Positions 36,852 through 46,300 of a stretch of 64,000 nt of DNA are shown here, one piece after another. A program made the translations under genes and the position numbers. The stretch lies in contig CANMVY010000011.1 in NCBI GenBank assembly GCA_947501265.1, positions 22,042-86,041 on the forward strand, in the 5' to 3' direction. This DNA is from Bacteroidota bacterium (GTDB lineage Bacteria; Bacteroidota; Bacteroidia; UBA7662; CANHCV01). Positions within the stretch are counted from its first letter, which is position 1. Each line of letters begins with the position of its first letter. The notes beneath the pieces were generated by a model. That model saw only the letters and a list, made by a program, of their open reading frames with translations. It searched no databases and had not been told where the DNA came from.

Positions 36852-38123
36852 ATGAAAAAAATCTTTACCACAGTTGCAATCGCTTTATCGGTGATGGCTG
36901 CTGTTGCCCAGGATGTTGATCGCAAAGAAATTAAATTCGATTACATTCGCCTTCCGATGAAACCTTTGGTGAAAGGAACTACCCGCAACGCCCAAGGTGA
37001 AATCATTCCCGATTATTTGAAAAAAATTGAAGAGCAAAAAGCAGCTTTTCAGCGCAAAAAAGACGAAGCCGAGCAAAAGTATTTGATGGACATGGCGCTT
37101 TATCAAGACGAAGTAAAGCGGGAAGACGATCGTTACCAAAAAGAGGTGGATGCTTACAACAAGAAAACAACGGCTCAAAAAATCATCGATAAGCAATTGT
37201 TGGAACAAGGCAAGCCGTTGAAAAAAACCATTTATCCGCCGTCCAAACAATCGGTTGTTGAAGAAAGAACAGGAAAAGTGTTCAACCACGAAGCGCTAGC
37301 TGCAGAATACCTACGCCCAGAGGGCTACTCCTCTAACCGCGACAATGCGGTGATGATTTCGGTGACTTTGTTGGGCTTTGAAAGCACGGTAGAATTCAAG
37401 ACAACGACCAAAAATACCATGGTTAAACAATCCAACGGCACCTTCACCAGCGTTCCAACCACTACCTATTTCTATGAGTTGAAGTACCGTCATCCCATGC
37501 GTTTGAAAGTAGTAAGTCCTACCTTAGGCGTGGTTTCAGATGATTTGATGTTCAACGACGACCGCACCACCAAGAGTGCTGAGTATAAATCAGACTACGA
37601 AGCTCGCAATGCTTACAACAGTCAAAAAGATGCGATCCTTTCCAAAGCGGAAGATCAAGTGGTTAACGAAAATTTGGCAAGCATCCGTACCCAATTGAAC
37701 AACCAACACGGATACGCTAAAACCAATCGCGCAGCTGATTTGTACGATGTTACTTCCAAGAAACAAGATTATTCCAGCATCAACAAGGCGTATGAATCGG
37801 CGTTTGAAGGATTGATGTTGTTGTACGAAAGTGCTAACCCAACGCGTGCAAAAGAGAAACTTGCCGCTGCAACGGCGATGTGGGAGAAGGATTTATCCGA
37901 ATCAAACATCAAGGATAAAAAATCAAGAGTTAATGCTGATGTTACCTTGGCCTTGTTGTTCAATATTGCTGAAGCAAACATTTGGTTGGGCAACTTCAAC
38001 CGTGCAGAAGAGTGTTTGAATAAGTTGAATTTGATGGATTTGAACAAAAAAGAGCGCGGTCGTTTGGAAGAAGAGCGTTCGTTTTTTAAAGACATGAAAG
38101 AGCGCGCAAACGCCAATGCATAA
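36852..38123 (+). CDS. Exported protein with coiled coil and TPR-like C-terminus, function unknown
   Basis: 423 residues. Signal peptide MKKIFTTVAIALSVMAAVA-Q. A charged, Lys/Glu-rich coiled-coil segment (about 55-115: KKIEEQKAAFQRKKDEAEQKY onwards) is followed by a beta-rich central part (VMISVTLLGFESTVEFKTT) and a helical C-terminus with paired helices (YESAFEGLMLLYESANPTRAKEKLAAA; IAEANIWLGNFNRAEECLNKL) resembling TPRs. I do not recognise a named family. Periplasmic, probably a protein-protein scaffold. It overlaps the DUF3108 gene by 8 nt, so the two are likely translated together. Confidence 0.75.
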   Translation: MKKIFTTVAIALSVMAAVAQDVDRKEIKFDYIRLPMKPLVKGTTRNAQGEIIPDYLKKIEEQKAAFQRKKDEAEQKYLMDMALYQDEVKREDDRYQKEVDAYNKKTTAQKIIDKQLLEQGKPLKKTIYPPSKQSVVEERTGKVFNHEALAAEYLRPEGYSSNRDNAVMISVTLLGFESTVEFKTTTKNTMVKQSNGTFTSVPTTTYFYELKYRHPMRLKVVSPTLGVVSDDLMFNDDRTTKSAEYKSDYEARNAYNSQKDAILSKAEDQVVNENLASIRTQLNNQHGYAKTNRAADLYDVTSKKQDYSSINKAYESAFEGLMLLYESANPTRAKEKLAAATAMWEKDLSESNIKDKKSRVNADVTLALLFNIAEANIWLGNFNRAEECLNKLNLMDLNKKERGRLEEERSFFKDMKERANANA

Positions 38124-38859
38124 ACTCATTTTCCTATTTGGAATGATGATCGCGATAGGGGGAGGAGACTCCCCCTATCCTTTTTCGTTAGGTGAACGAA
38201 TCTCGTATTTGGTGGATTACCAAGCAGGATTTTCTTGGCCCGATGCGGGCAAAGTTACGTTTTCCATTGATTCGGGAACTTACCAAGGAAAAGCGTGTTT
38301 CCGATTTAGTGGAATTGGAAGTTCCATGGCTTGGTACGATTGGTTTTATCCAGTTCGGGATCAATATTACTCCTGGGCCGATTTAAAAACGTTGCAGCCT
38401 TACTGTTTCCAGCGCATCGTTAACGAAGGATCGCATCATTACAAGCAAACGGCTTGGTTCCATTTTGATGAAGGGTATGCAAACATCGAAACGGAGGAAA
38501 AGGGCACAAAAACGAAGACGAAGGTGAAGATTTCGGCTAACGCTACCGATCCGCTTGCGGGCATTTACCACTGCCGAAACATCGATTGGAAATCGAAAAA
38601 ACCCGGATTTTCCTTTGTACTTCCCTTACTTCTGGAAGATTCGGTTTATGCCTCTACGGTTCGTTTCGAAGGAAAAGTGAATCTAACCGTGAATGGAAAA
38701 ACGGTTCCTTGCTTTAAAATCCGCCCGGCACTGATCGAAGGGTCGTTGTTCAAAGGTGGAACAGAAATGTCGGTTTACCTCAGAGAAACCGATTTGATTC
38801 CTATTCGGGTGGAAGCTCCGATTGTGGTTGGAAAGGTGGTTGCACGGTTGAAAAGGTGA
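38116..38859 (+). CDS. DUF3108 domain-containing exported protein
   Basis: 247 residues. Short N-terminal hydrophobic signal (LIFLFGMMIAIGG), then the DUF3108 pattern: YPFSLGERISYLVDYQAGFSWPDAG, the GSSMAWYDWFYPVRDQYYSW segment and C-terminal LRETDLIPIRVEAPIVVGKVVARL. Family members are beta-rich periplasmic proteins of unknown role. It overlaps the preceding exported protein gene by 8 nt and is followed by a 154-bp gap with no visible terminator. Confidence 0.82.
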   Translation: MHKLIFLFGMMIAIGGGDSPYPFSLGERISYLVDYQAGFSWPDAGKVTFSIDSGTYQGKACFRFSGIGSSMAWYDWFYPVRDQYYSWADLKTLQPYCFQRIVNEGSHHYKQTAWFHFDEGYANIETEEKGTKTKTKVKISANATDPLAGIYHCRNIDWKSKKPGFSFVLPLLLEDSVYASTVRFEGKVNLTVNGKTVPCFKIRPALIEGSLFKGGTEMSVYLRETDLIPIRVEAPIVVGKVVARLKR

Positions 38860-39013
38860 GATGTGGAAACAATGTGACAACATCAATTGTTGCACAAGTT
38901 CCTGATTTTAAAAACATTAACCCGATTTATATCATTAATTTTTGCAATGGTAAAAATCTCCTAAGGTTTTGTTTGAAATTTCTTCCATGTAGAACCAGAT
39001 AACCAACATCAGC

Positions 39014-40042
39014 ATGACAAACACTCAGCCGAATACTTTGGGAGCGGTAGAGGTGCAGGAGGAGTTTTTTAGAAATTTGAAGAAGTTTTTTCCAGATGGG
39101 AATTATGCAGATCAAGTTGCCGAGGTTTTATGTATTTCTCGAGACCCGGCCTACCGCAGGATTCGAGGATGGAAAGAAATTACATTGGCCGAAGTTTACA
39201 AGTTGATGCGGCACTGCAACGCTCAAATGAGCGAGTTGCTACCCACCAAAGAAACGGTGCCGTTTCACTTCCGAGCGGTGGATGATAAGAACTACAAATA
39301 CGCTCAATTTCTACAAGAAGTCTATCGATTTTTGGAGCAATATTACCAACGCGGCATCAGCCGATTCATCAGTTTTCCGAAAGAAATACCGTTGTTTTAT
39401 TCGTTGATGTTCGATCGAATAGGATATTTCCGGTATTTTCTCTACCAAAAATCGATGTTGGGAAACGCAAAATTTCAGAATTTAAAATTCAAGGCCGAAC
39501 ATTATCAGGAACTCAAACCAGAAATCAACCAAAAAATTGTTGATTTGTATTTTCAATTTGGGTCGGAAGAGTTTTGGGGAGAAGAAATTTTTACCAATTT
39601 TCTGAATCAGATCGATTACTACAGCAATGCGGGATATTTTGAATCTTCGGAAGAGGTGACGCTTTTGTTGAAGGAGATGGAGGAACTGATTGAGCATTTG
39701 GAGATTCAAACCAAAAACAAGGTGAAGTATTTTCGAAATCCCGACGGAAGCAGTACGCCTTCGGATCAGTCGTTTACCATGTATCATTCCGATTTAACGT
39801 TTGGGGACAATACCATTTTAATCCACCTTACCAACGGGTCGAAAGTGGCTTACATTGCCCCCAATTCCATTTATTTGATGTACACGTCGAGTGAAGAATA
39901 TGCCAATTATTTGAGTGAATTCATGAGCAACATGGCCCAAAAAGCGATGCCGGTTGGCGATGCTTCGGCCAAAGAACAGGGCGATTATTTCAATCGATTG
40001 CGGTTATTGATTTACTCTTTCAGAAAGTTGCGCGGTTTTTAG
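39014..40042 (+). CDS. HTH-like regulator of unknown function
   Basis: 342 residues. The N-terminal ~75 residues look like a helix-turn-helix (YADQVAEVLCISRDPAYRRIRGWKEITLAEVYKLMRHC), with the spacing of an XRE-type fold. The rest is helical then beta-rich and carries no domain I recognise. Family members of this size occur in Bacteroidota as orphan regulators. Upstream is a 154-bp gap; downstream, between this gene and serC, is an inverted repeat at 40048-40065 that could be an operator. Binding target unknown. Confidence 0.65.
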   Translation: MTNTQPNTLGAVEVQEEFFRNLKKFFPDGNYADQVAEVLCISRDPAYRRIRGWKEITLAEVYKLMRHCNAQMSELLPTKETVPFHFRAVDDKNYKYAQFLQEVYRFLEQYYQRGISRFISFPKEIPLFYSLMFDRIGYFRYFLYQKSMLGNAKFQNLKFKAEHYQELKPEINQKIVDLYFQFGSEEFWGEEIFTNFLNQIDYYSNAGYFESSEEVTLLLKEMEELIEHLEIQTKNKVKYFRNPDGSSTPSDQSFTMYHSDLTFGDNTILIHLTNGSKVAYIAPNSIYLMYTSSEEYANYLSEFMSNMAQKAMPVGDASAKEQGDYFNRLRLLIYSFRKLRGF

Positions 40043-40047
40043 TGTTA

Positions 40048-40065
40048 TGCCGTATTTTTACGGCA
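40048..40065. repeat. 7-bp inverted repeat upstream of serC
   Basis: TGCCGTA (40048-40054), TTTT spacer, TACGGCA (40059-40065). No T tract follows on either strand, so it is not a normal terminator; an operator or RNA hairpin is possible. It begins 6 nt after the regulator gene stops and ends 15 nt before the serC ATG. Confidence 0.5.
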
Positions 40066-40079
40066 ATAAATACCCGCGC

Positions 40080-41156
40080 ATGAACAAACCGCATAACTTC
40101 AGCGCAGGACCATGTATTCTTCCCGAATCGGTTCTGCAACAAGCTTCAGAAGCTGTCATCAATTTCGATGGATTGAATCTTTCTTTGATTGAGGTTTCTC
40201 ACCGAAGTAAGAATTTCGAAGCCGTGATGGAGCGCTCACAACAGTTGGTCAAAGAATTGTTGGGCGTGCCAGAAGGGTACCAAGTTCTGTTTTTGCAAGG
40301 TGGCGCTTCACTTGGGTTTTTGATTTCGGCCTACAACATGATGGGAAATCGCAAGAATCCCGCCTACATCAATACCGGAACATGGTCGGCAGGAGCCATC
40401 AAAGAAGTGTCTTTTACCGGTGCTACGGCCAATGTCATTGCTTCTTCTCAAGATCGCAATTTCTGCTACATTCCCAAAGATTATGTGATTCCAATCGACT
40501 CCGATTATTTGCACATTACCACCAACAACACCATTGAAGGAACGCAGTTTCATCATATTCCCGAAACCCATGTTCCTTTGGTTGCCGACATGTCTTCCGA
40601 TATTTTTTCTAAACAGATCGATGTTTCCAAGTTTGACTTGATTTATGCCGGTGCTCAGAAAAACCTGGGACCAGCTGGCGCAACCTTGTACATTGTTAAA
40701 GAAGAAGCGATGGAGCGCCGCACTTTGGCGATTCCTACCATGCTCGATTTGAAAAAACAATACGAGAAAGATAGCATGTACAATACACCTCCGGTTTTTT
40801 CCATTTATGTGAGCATGCTTACCTTGGAATGGTTGAAAGACTTGGGCGGTATTGGAGAAATGGAAAGAATCAACAACGAAAAAGCCGCGTGCTTGTATGC
40901 CGAAATCGATCGAAATTCCTTGTTCAAAGGAACGGCCGACCTTGAAGACCGCAGCAAAATGAATGTGACGTTCGTGTTGAACAATGCAGACCTTGAACCC
41001 GAATTCGACCGCTTGTGGAAAGAGGCCCAAATTTCAGGAATTCGCGGCCACCGTTCTGTTGGCGGCTACCGCGCTTCCTTGTACAATGCGCTTCCGCTAT
41101 CGAGCGTAAAAGCGCTAGTAGAAGTGATGCAAAACTTAGAAAAACAATTCGGATGA
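40080..41156 (+). CDS. serC: Phosphoserine aminotransferase
   Basis: 358 residues. PLP enzyme making phosphoserine from 3-phosphohydroxypyruvate and also acting in PLP synthesis. The family start NKPHNFSAGPCILPESVLQQ fixes the ATG at 40080 (an earlier in-frame ATG at 40047 adds 11 residues and overlaps the inverted repeat). The PLP lysine lies in YAGAQKNLGPAG; GGYRASLYNALP near the C-terminus is conserved. It overlaps serA by 4 nt (ATGA). Confidence 0.96.
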   Translation: MNKPHNFSAGPCILPESVLQQASEAVINFDGLNLSLIEVSHRSKNFEAVMERSQQLVKELLGVPEGYQVLFLQGGASLGFLISAYNMMGNRKNPAYINTGTWSAGAIKEVSFTGATANVIASSQDRNFCYIPKDYVIPIDSDYLHITTNNTIEGTQFHHIPETHVPLVADMSSDIFSKQIDVSKFDLIYAGAQKNLGPAGATLYIVKEEAMERRTLAIPTMLDLKKQYEKDSMYNTPPVFSIYVSMLTLEWLKDLGGIGEMERINNEKAACLYAEIDRNSLFKGTADLEDRSKMNVTFVLNNADLEPEFDRLWKEAQISGIRGHRSVGGYRASLYNALPLSSVKALVEVMQNLEKQFG

Positions 41157-42124
41157 GCAAGTTTTACGTTCTCGCCAACGACGGAATTTCTTCCGCAGGT
41201 GCCCAAGCAATTTTGCAGAGTTGCCACTTCGATCTCGATTTAAATTCCATTCCTCAAGCCGATTTGGCAACTTACATTCAAGAGAAAAAGGTTGCCGTTT
41301 TGTTGGTACGCAGTGCCACTAAAGTTCGCAAAGACCTCATCGACGCATGCCCTTCCCTCCAAGTGATCGTTCGTGGAGGAGTAGGAGTAGATAATATTGA
41401 TGTTGAACACGCCAAATCCAAGGGTTTAACCGTGTACAATACTCCGGCTTCTTCTTCTCAAAGTGTGGCCGAATTAACCTTTGGAATGATGTTTTCCATG
41501 GCTCGTGGCTTGTATGACGCCGATCGAAACATGCCCATTTCTGGAGCCTCGGAATTCAATGCGTTGAAAAAGAAATACGGAAAAGGAACCGAACTTCGGG
41601 GAAAAACCTTGGGCATTGTGGGCTTTGGTCGCATTGGTCGAAGCTTAGCCCAGTACGCTCTAGGTAGCGGAATGCAGGTTTTGGCCTACGATCCGTTTGC
41701 CACCGAACCCCGTGTTTCATTAGCCATCGGCGGGCAAATCATAACCGTAGAAGTTGAAAAATTTGACTCTTTAGCAGAACTTTTGCCGCATTGTCACTAC
41801 GTTTCCTTGCACGTTCCCAAGCAACCCGACGGAAGTGCTGTTTTGGGAGAAAAAGAATTGGCAATGCTTCCCAAAGGGGCCATGGTTGTGAATTGCGCCC
41901 GAGGGGGCGTTATCGACGAAGATGCGCTTTTAGATGCACTGAATTCAGGTCATTTATCGGCAGCGGCACTGGATGTTTTCGAAAATGAACCTACTCCGCG
42001 GGTGGATTTATTGCAGCACCCCAAGTTGATCACCACTCCCCACGTGGGGGCAGCTACCCAAGAAGCCCAGGATCGCATCGGGGAGGAAATCGCAAGCATT
42101 TTGAACCAACATTTCGGCAGCTAA
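41153..42124 (+). CDS. serA: D-3-phosphoglycerate dehydrogenase, short form
   Basis: 323 residues, no ACT or ASB regulatory domain, so not the serine-inhibited long type. Features: VIVRGGVGVDNIDVE, NAD site GIVGFGRIGRSLAQYA, catalytic Arg in CARGGVIDE, Glu in FENEP, and His in TTPHVGAAT. The frame stays open to 41015 inside serC but the ATG at 41153 (ATGA junction with serC) gives the family start. With serC and the adjacent DUF1015 gene it forms a serine synthesis cluster; serB is not here. Confidence 0.95.
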   Translation: MSKFYVLANDGISSAGAQAILQSCHFDLDLNSIPQADLATYIQEKKVAVLLVRSATKVRKDLIDACPSLQVIVRGGVGVDNIDVEHAKSKGLTVYNTPASSSQSVAELTFGMMFSMARGLYDADRNMPISGASEFNALKKKYGKGTELRGKTLGIVGFGRIGRSLAQYALGSGMQVLAYDPFATEPRVSLAIGGQIITVEVEKFDSLAELLPHCHYVSLHVPKQPDGSAVLGEKELAMLPKGAMVVNCARGGVIDEDALLDALNSGHLSAAALDVFENEPTPRVDLLQHPKLITTPHVGAATQEAQDRIGEEIASILNQHFGS

Positions 42125-42127
42125 AAC

Positions 42128-43348
42128 ATGCCCACTTTTCTCCCGTTTAAAGCCTTGCTGCCGCATCCCGATTTCGTACAACATACGATTTTGGAAACCG
42201 ATTTGATTTTCGATTCTGAGTCGGAAAGAATTGAACGCGGATTTAATCCGTATTCTTTTTGGCCGGTTTTGCGCCCCGTTGGCTATCGCCCTGATCAGGT
42301 AGCTGAGTTTGAGTCGGCCCTGGAGGCTTCGCACAAACGATTGCAGCAATTGATGGGAGATGGAATTTTTCAGGTAGATGAGGAAGAGTGCTTTTATGTT
42401 TATCAGGTCGATACCGGAGTTATCGTTCAAACCGGTTTGGTTGGCTTGGTGAGCGCCCAAGACTTGCAAGATCAAAAAATCAAGAAGCACGAAAAAACCC
42501 GTGAGGATCGTGAATTGCAACTGTCGAGGTTTTTAGAGGAAATAGGAATAAACACCACACCGGTGAACTTAACCTACCAACATCAGCATGAATTGGATGT
42601 GCTGTTGGCCGAGATCACCAAAGAATCACCACCATTTTTAGAGGCCACGGGTTCACAAAATTACGTGTACAAAATTTGGAGGGTGAAGCAACCCGATTGG
42701 GTTGACGAGATCATGCAAGCGTTTCACCGCTGCCCCTCGTTCTACATTGCCGACGGTCACCATCGGGCAGCGTGTGCATCGCACTCTTTTTTCGAAAAGA
42801 AATCTTCCGCATTGGAGTATTTTACCGCTACGCTGATTTCTTCTTCACAACTCAATATCCACCCCTTTTATCGTCTAATCAAAAAGCACGATGAATTCAA
42901 TCGAGAAGAACTTCTTCAGAGGTTGAATAAGGAATTTGTGGTGAAAGAGGTCTTGTTGGATCAATGGTATTTTCAATTTCTTTCTTCTTACCATTTTCTC
43001 TTGTGTTTTCCCGACAAAACTTATCTGTTGGTCCCCAGAGAGCATTGGGAATTCAATTCTGTTTTGGAACGATTGGATGTTAGTGTTCTTCAATCAAAAA
43101 TCATTGATCCGATTTTTGGCATTCGAGAAATTACCAAGGATCCACGCATTGCTTTTGGAACCAAAAGCATGCCGTTGAAAAAATTTAAAGCATTGCTGTC
43201 AGAAGTAGATACGGCTTGCGTGTTGCTTTGCCGTGCCCCAGAAATTGATGATATTTTTGAGGTGAGCGATTTGGGGCAAGTGATGCCGCCCAAAAGTACC
43301 AGCTTTGAACCGAAAATTTTGAGCGGCTTGGTGATGCAAATTCTTTAA
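42128..43348 (+). CDS. DUF1015 family protein
   Basis: 406 residues. The FYIADGHHRAA motif (about 215-225) and PFKALLPHPDF start mark this family, which is often found beside serA/serC in bacteria and has been linked to serine-related metabolism; the exact reaction is not settled. It starts 3 nt after serA. The stop overlaps the stop of the convergent giant gene within one TTAA tetranucleotide, so no terminator can lie between them. Confidence 0.9.
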   Translation: MPTFLPFKALLPHPDFVQHTILETDLIFDSESERIERGFNPYSFWPVLRPVGYRPDQVAEFESALEASHKRLQQLMGDGIFQVDEEECFYVYQVDTGVIVQTGLVGLVSAQDLQDQKIKKHEKTREDRELQLSRFLEEIGINTTPVNLTYQHQHELDVLLAEITKESPPFLEATGSQNYVYKIWRVKQPDWVDEIMQAFHRCPSFYIADGHHRAACASHSFFEKKSSALEYFTATLISSSQLNIHPFYRLIKKHDEFNREELLQRLNKEFVVKEVLLDQWYFQFLSSYHFLLCFPDKTYLLVPREHWEFNSVLERLDVSVLQSKIIDPIFGIREITKDPRIAFGTKSMPLKKFKALLSEVDTACVLLCRAPEIDDIFEVSDLGQVMPPKSTSFEPKILSGLVMQIL

Positions 43349-46300
43349 TTTTTCAGCACTTTACCCCTCCAACCCGAGTTTAACTCTACCAACCAATACA
43401 TTCCCGAAGGCAATTGTTGCACATCCATCGCGGTGATGCCCGAATCCAACGTTTGCGCTTTAACCGTCACCATTTGACCTAAAGAGTTAAACAAAACATA
43501 ACGACCCGAATGGCCGGATGTGTTTTTCACGAAAACTTGGGAATGGGACGGATTGGGAAATACGCTGATGGCTTCTTGTTTTAATTCCAAGGAAGAATTG
43601 GGCGTATTGGAAAACGAAACGTCATCAATGGCGATGTCAGATAAATCGGTGGTGCCGCGGGTCGCTCTGAATCGAACTTTTACGACTTGATTTCCGAAAT
43701 TGGAAAGAGAAATGCTGGTGTCTTCCCAAGGAGAAATTTCGGTCGATTGGCGTTGCCCTACGATTCGAAAAACTTGGTTCCAAGTGTTGTTGGCAAAGAC
43801 CTCAACAGCCAGAGCGTTAACGTTGGCCCCGTACAAATGGTACCAGAAAGTCAATTTTGGCGACCAAAGTCCAGTAAAATCCAAACATGGAGAAACAAAA
43901 TAGGCGATGTTTCCTTGTGCGCCGGTTGATCCATCTGCAAAAGCGAATTTTCCCCCACCGGTATGATCGTTCATTGGGCCGGTTGTCGCCGTGGGGGTTC
44001 CATTTCCTGTTAATTTCCACGTGTAAGCCGAGTTGGATTCAAATTTCCAACCGTCTGCCAAAATGGGAGACGTTGCGGGACCAAAGGTTTCGGTGGAGGG
44101 GAAGTTGGAGAGTAGAACTTTGTTGATGCTCCCCCGAACGCTATCGTTATGAAAAACGGTATCTCCGCTGGCCGCACAAAATACCTGCAACGCATAAATC
44201 TGATTGTTGGGAATAGCGGCCGAGGTTGAAAAGGTGTATTGAACGGTGTCGCCCGGCGCTAATGTTCTCGGAATAGTTTCAGTAACCGTGGTTGAACCTT
44301 GCAAGAGGTAGTTAACGGAGGGGTTCGTTATCGGTAGGAAGCCGTTGTTCCTAAAAATGGCTTTCACTTTGGCAGAAGAAGGGAATGAACACGAGGTAAG
44401 ATTGGGTTCCAAAATGGAAACCGTTTCTAAATCGATCGATGGAGCCGATTCAATGGAAATATCGTCCAGGGCCATATCGCCCAAAGTTCCATTTCCTCGC
44501 ACGGCCATGAATCGAACCTTTATCAGTTCGTTGGCGAAATTCACCAAATTGATGCTGCGTTTTTGCCACGGACTATTTTGGTTGGTTTGTTGCGCGCCCA
44601 CAATCGAATCTACCGAAACCCATCCATATCCTTTATTCACTTGGATGATCATTTTACCAATTGTGGTGCCAAAGAAATGGTAGTAAAACGATAATCGTGG
44701 ATTGGTGAGGTTGGTTAAGTCGAAACACGGGCTGCTGAGATAAGCCACATTTCCGGCTGCTCCGCCCGTGAGATTACTTTCGGCATAAACGTAAGTTCCG
44801 GTCCCCGTTCCGGAGGTATGATCCACCAACGGACCGGTTCCAGTTCCATAAGTGGTACCTCGGTTCACCACAAAAACGTAAGGAGTTCCAACTAAGAGCG
44901 TGGGCAACATTTCCCAACCATCGTTCATGCTTCCCTGAAAATTATTCACGTAAGACGCCGATTCGATGTTATTGAGATACGGGGTGATGCGCGCTTGGTT
45001 GTAAATGATGGCTGAGGCCTGATTGTTCAAACTGTCCTGATCTCCAATCATTTGAGCAAAAGTTTCGAGTTGAATCACGGGAATGCCATTCACTGCCATT
45101 TTCGTGGAAAAGGCATAAATCAAGGTGTCGTTGGGCCGCATGATTTGCGTTACCGTTTCAACAACGGGCGTCCCTTGGTTAACGATGTAGCCCACTTGGA
45201 AGTTTTGAATGTTTGTTAGGCCGGTATTGACCAATTTCAATCGTACCGTTTCCATGGCTTTGATGCCGCATCCCCCAACAGGAGAATCGATGGAGGCAAG
45301 GGCAACGTCGCGGTTGGGGGTTTCATAAAACTTCAAATCGTCTAAGGAAATATCGCTCAGTAATCCATTTCCTCGCTGCGCTCGGAATCGAAAAGAAACC
45401 ACTTTTCCAGCATAGGGCAATAAATCAACCACTCGATTGGTCCAAGGATCACCAAGGTTTTGTTTGGCACCACTCATAGAATCAACGCGATGAAATCCAG
45501 AACCGGTATCGGCTTCTAGGGTAAGGGTGCCCATGTTTACGCCAAATAAATAGGCCCAGTACGAAAATTTGGGGCGAACAACCTGGCGGAAGTCAACGCA
45601 TGGGGAAGAGAGAAAACAATCGGGGCCTGCAGAATTGGCTGAAGCATTGATGTACGTTCCCGATGCCAAGCCCGAAGTGTGGTCGTATGGCGCTCCGGTA
45701 GCATTGGGGCTAGCCCGTCCTTGGGTTACGACCCAACGGTAGGTGTTGAGGGCAACGGGGGTGGAAATCCAACCTGTTGGGGAAACATCTCCCTGGTTAA
45801 ATGGAACATAAACGGCTTTATCGAAATTTTGGAGGGTTGGAAATTGATCAATGGACGCGAGGTCCACTTGCCAAAACAAGGTGTCGTTGTAAGAAATGGA
45901 ATCTTGAGGGTGGTTGCAAAACACTTGCAATTCGATGGGGCCGGTAATGTTTAGGTTGGCCGGGGTTGATAGGCGAACCCTTAAGGAATCGCCCGGATTG
46001 AGGAATGCGGTTTGGTTTTGGGTTACGGGAGTTCCCCCATTGACCGAAAAACCGATGGAAAAAGAAGATACGGTGATAGAACCTGTATTTTTCACCCAAG
46101 CAATAACGGGTTCTTGGTTCATCCCACAATATGCTCTTGGCGAATCAAGGCGGGAAATGGTTAAATCGGTGGAGGAGGTATTGAATTCCAATGCACCCAA
46201 ATCGGGCTGGGTTGCTGAGCGAGGGTTGCCGAGGTAATCTTCATTTATTGAAGGAAGGGAAATCCCAGCATTATTGAGAAGCCCAACGGTAGGAACGGGG

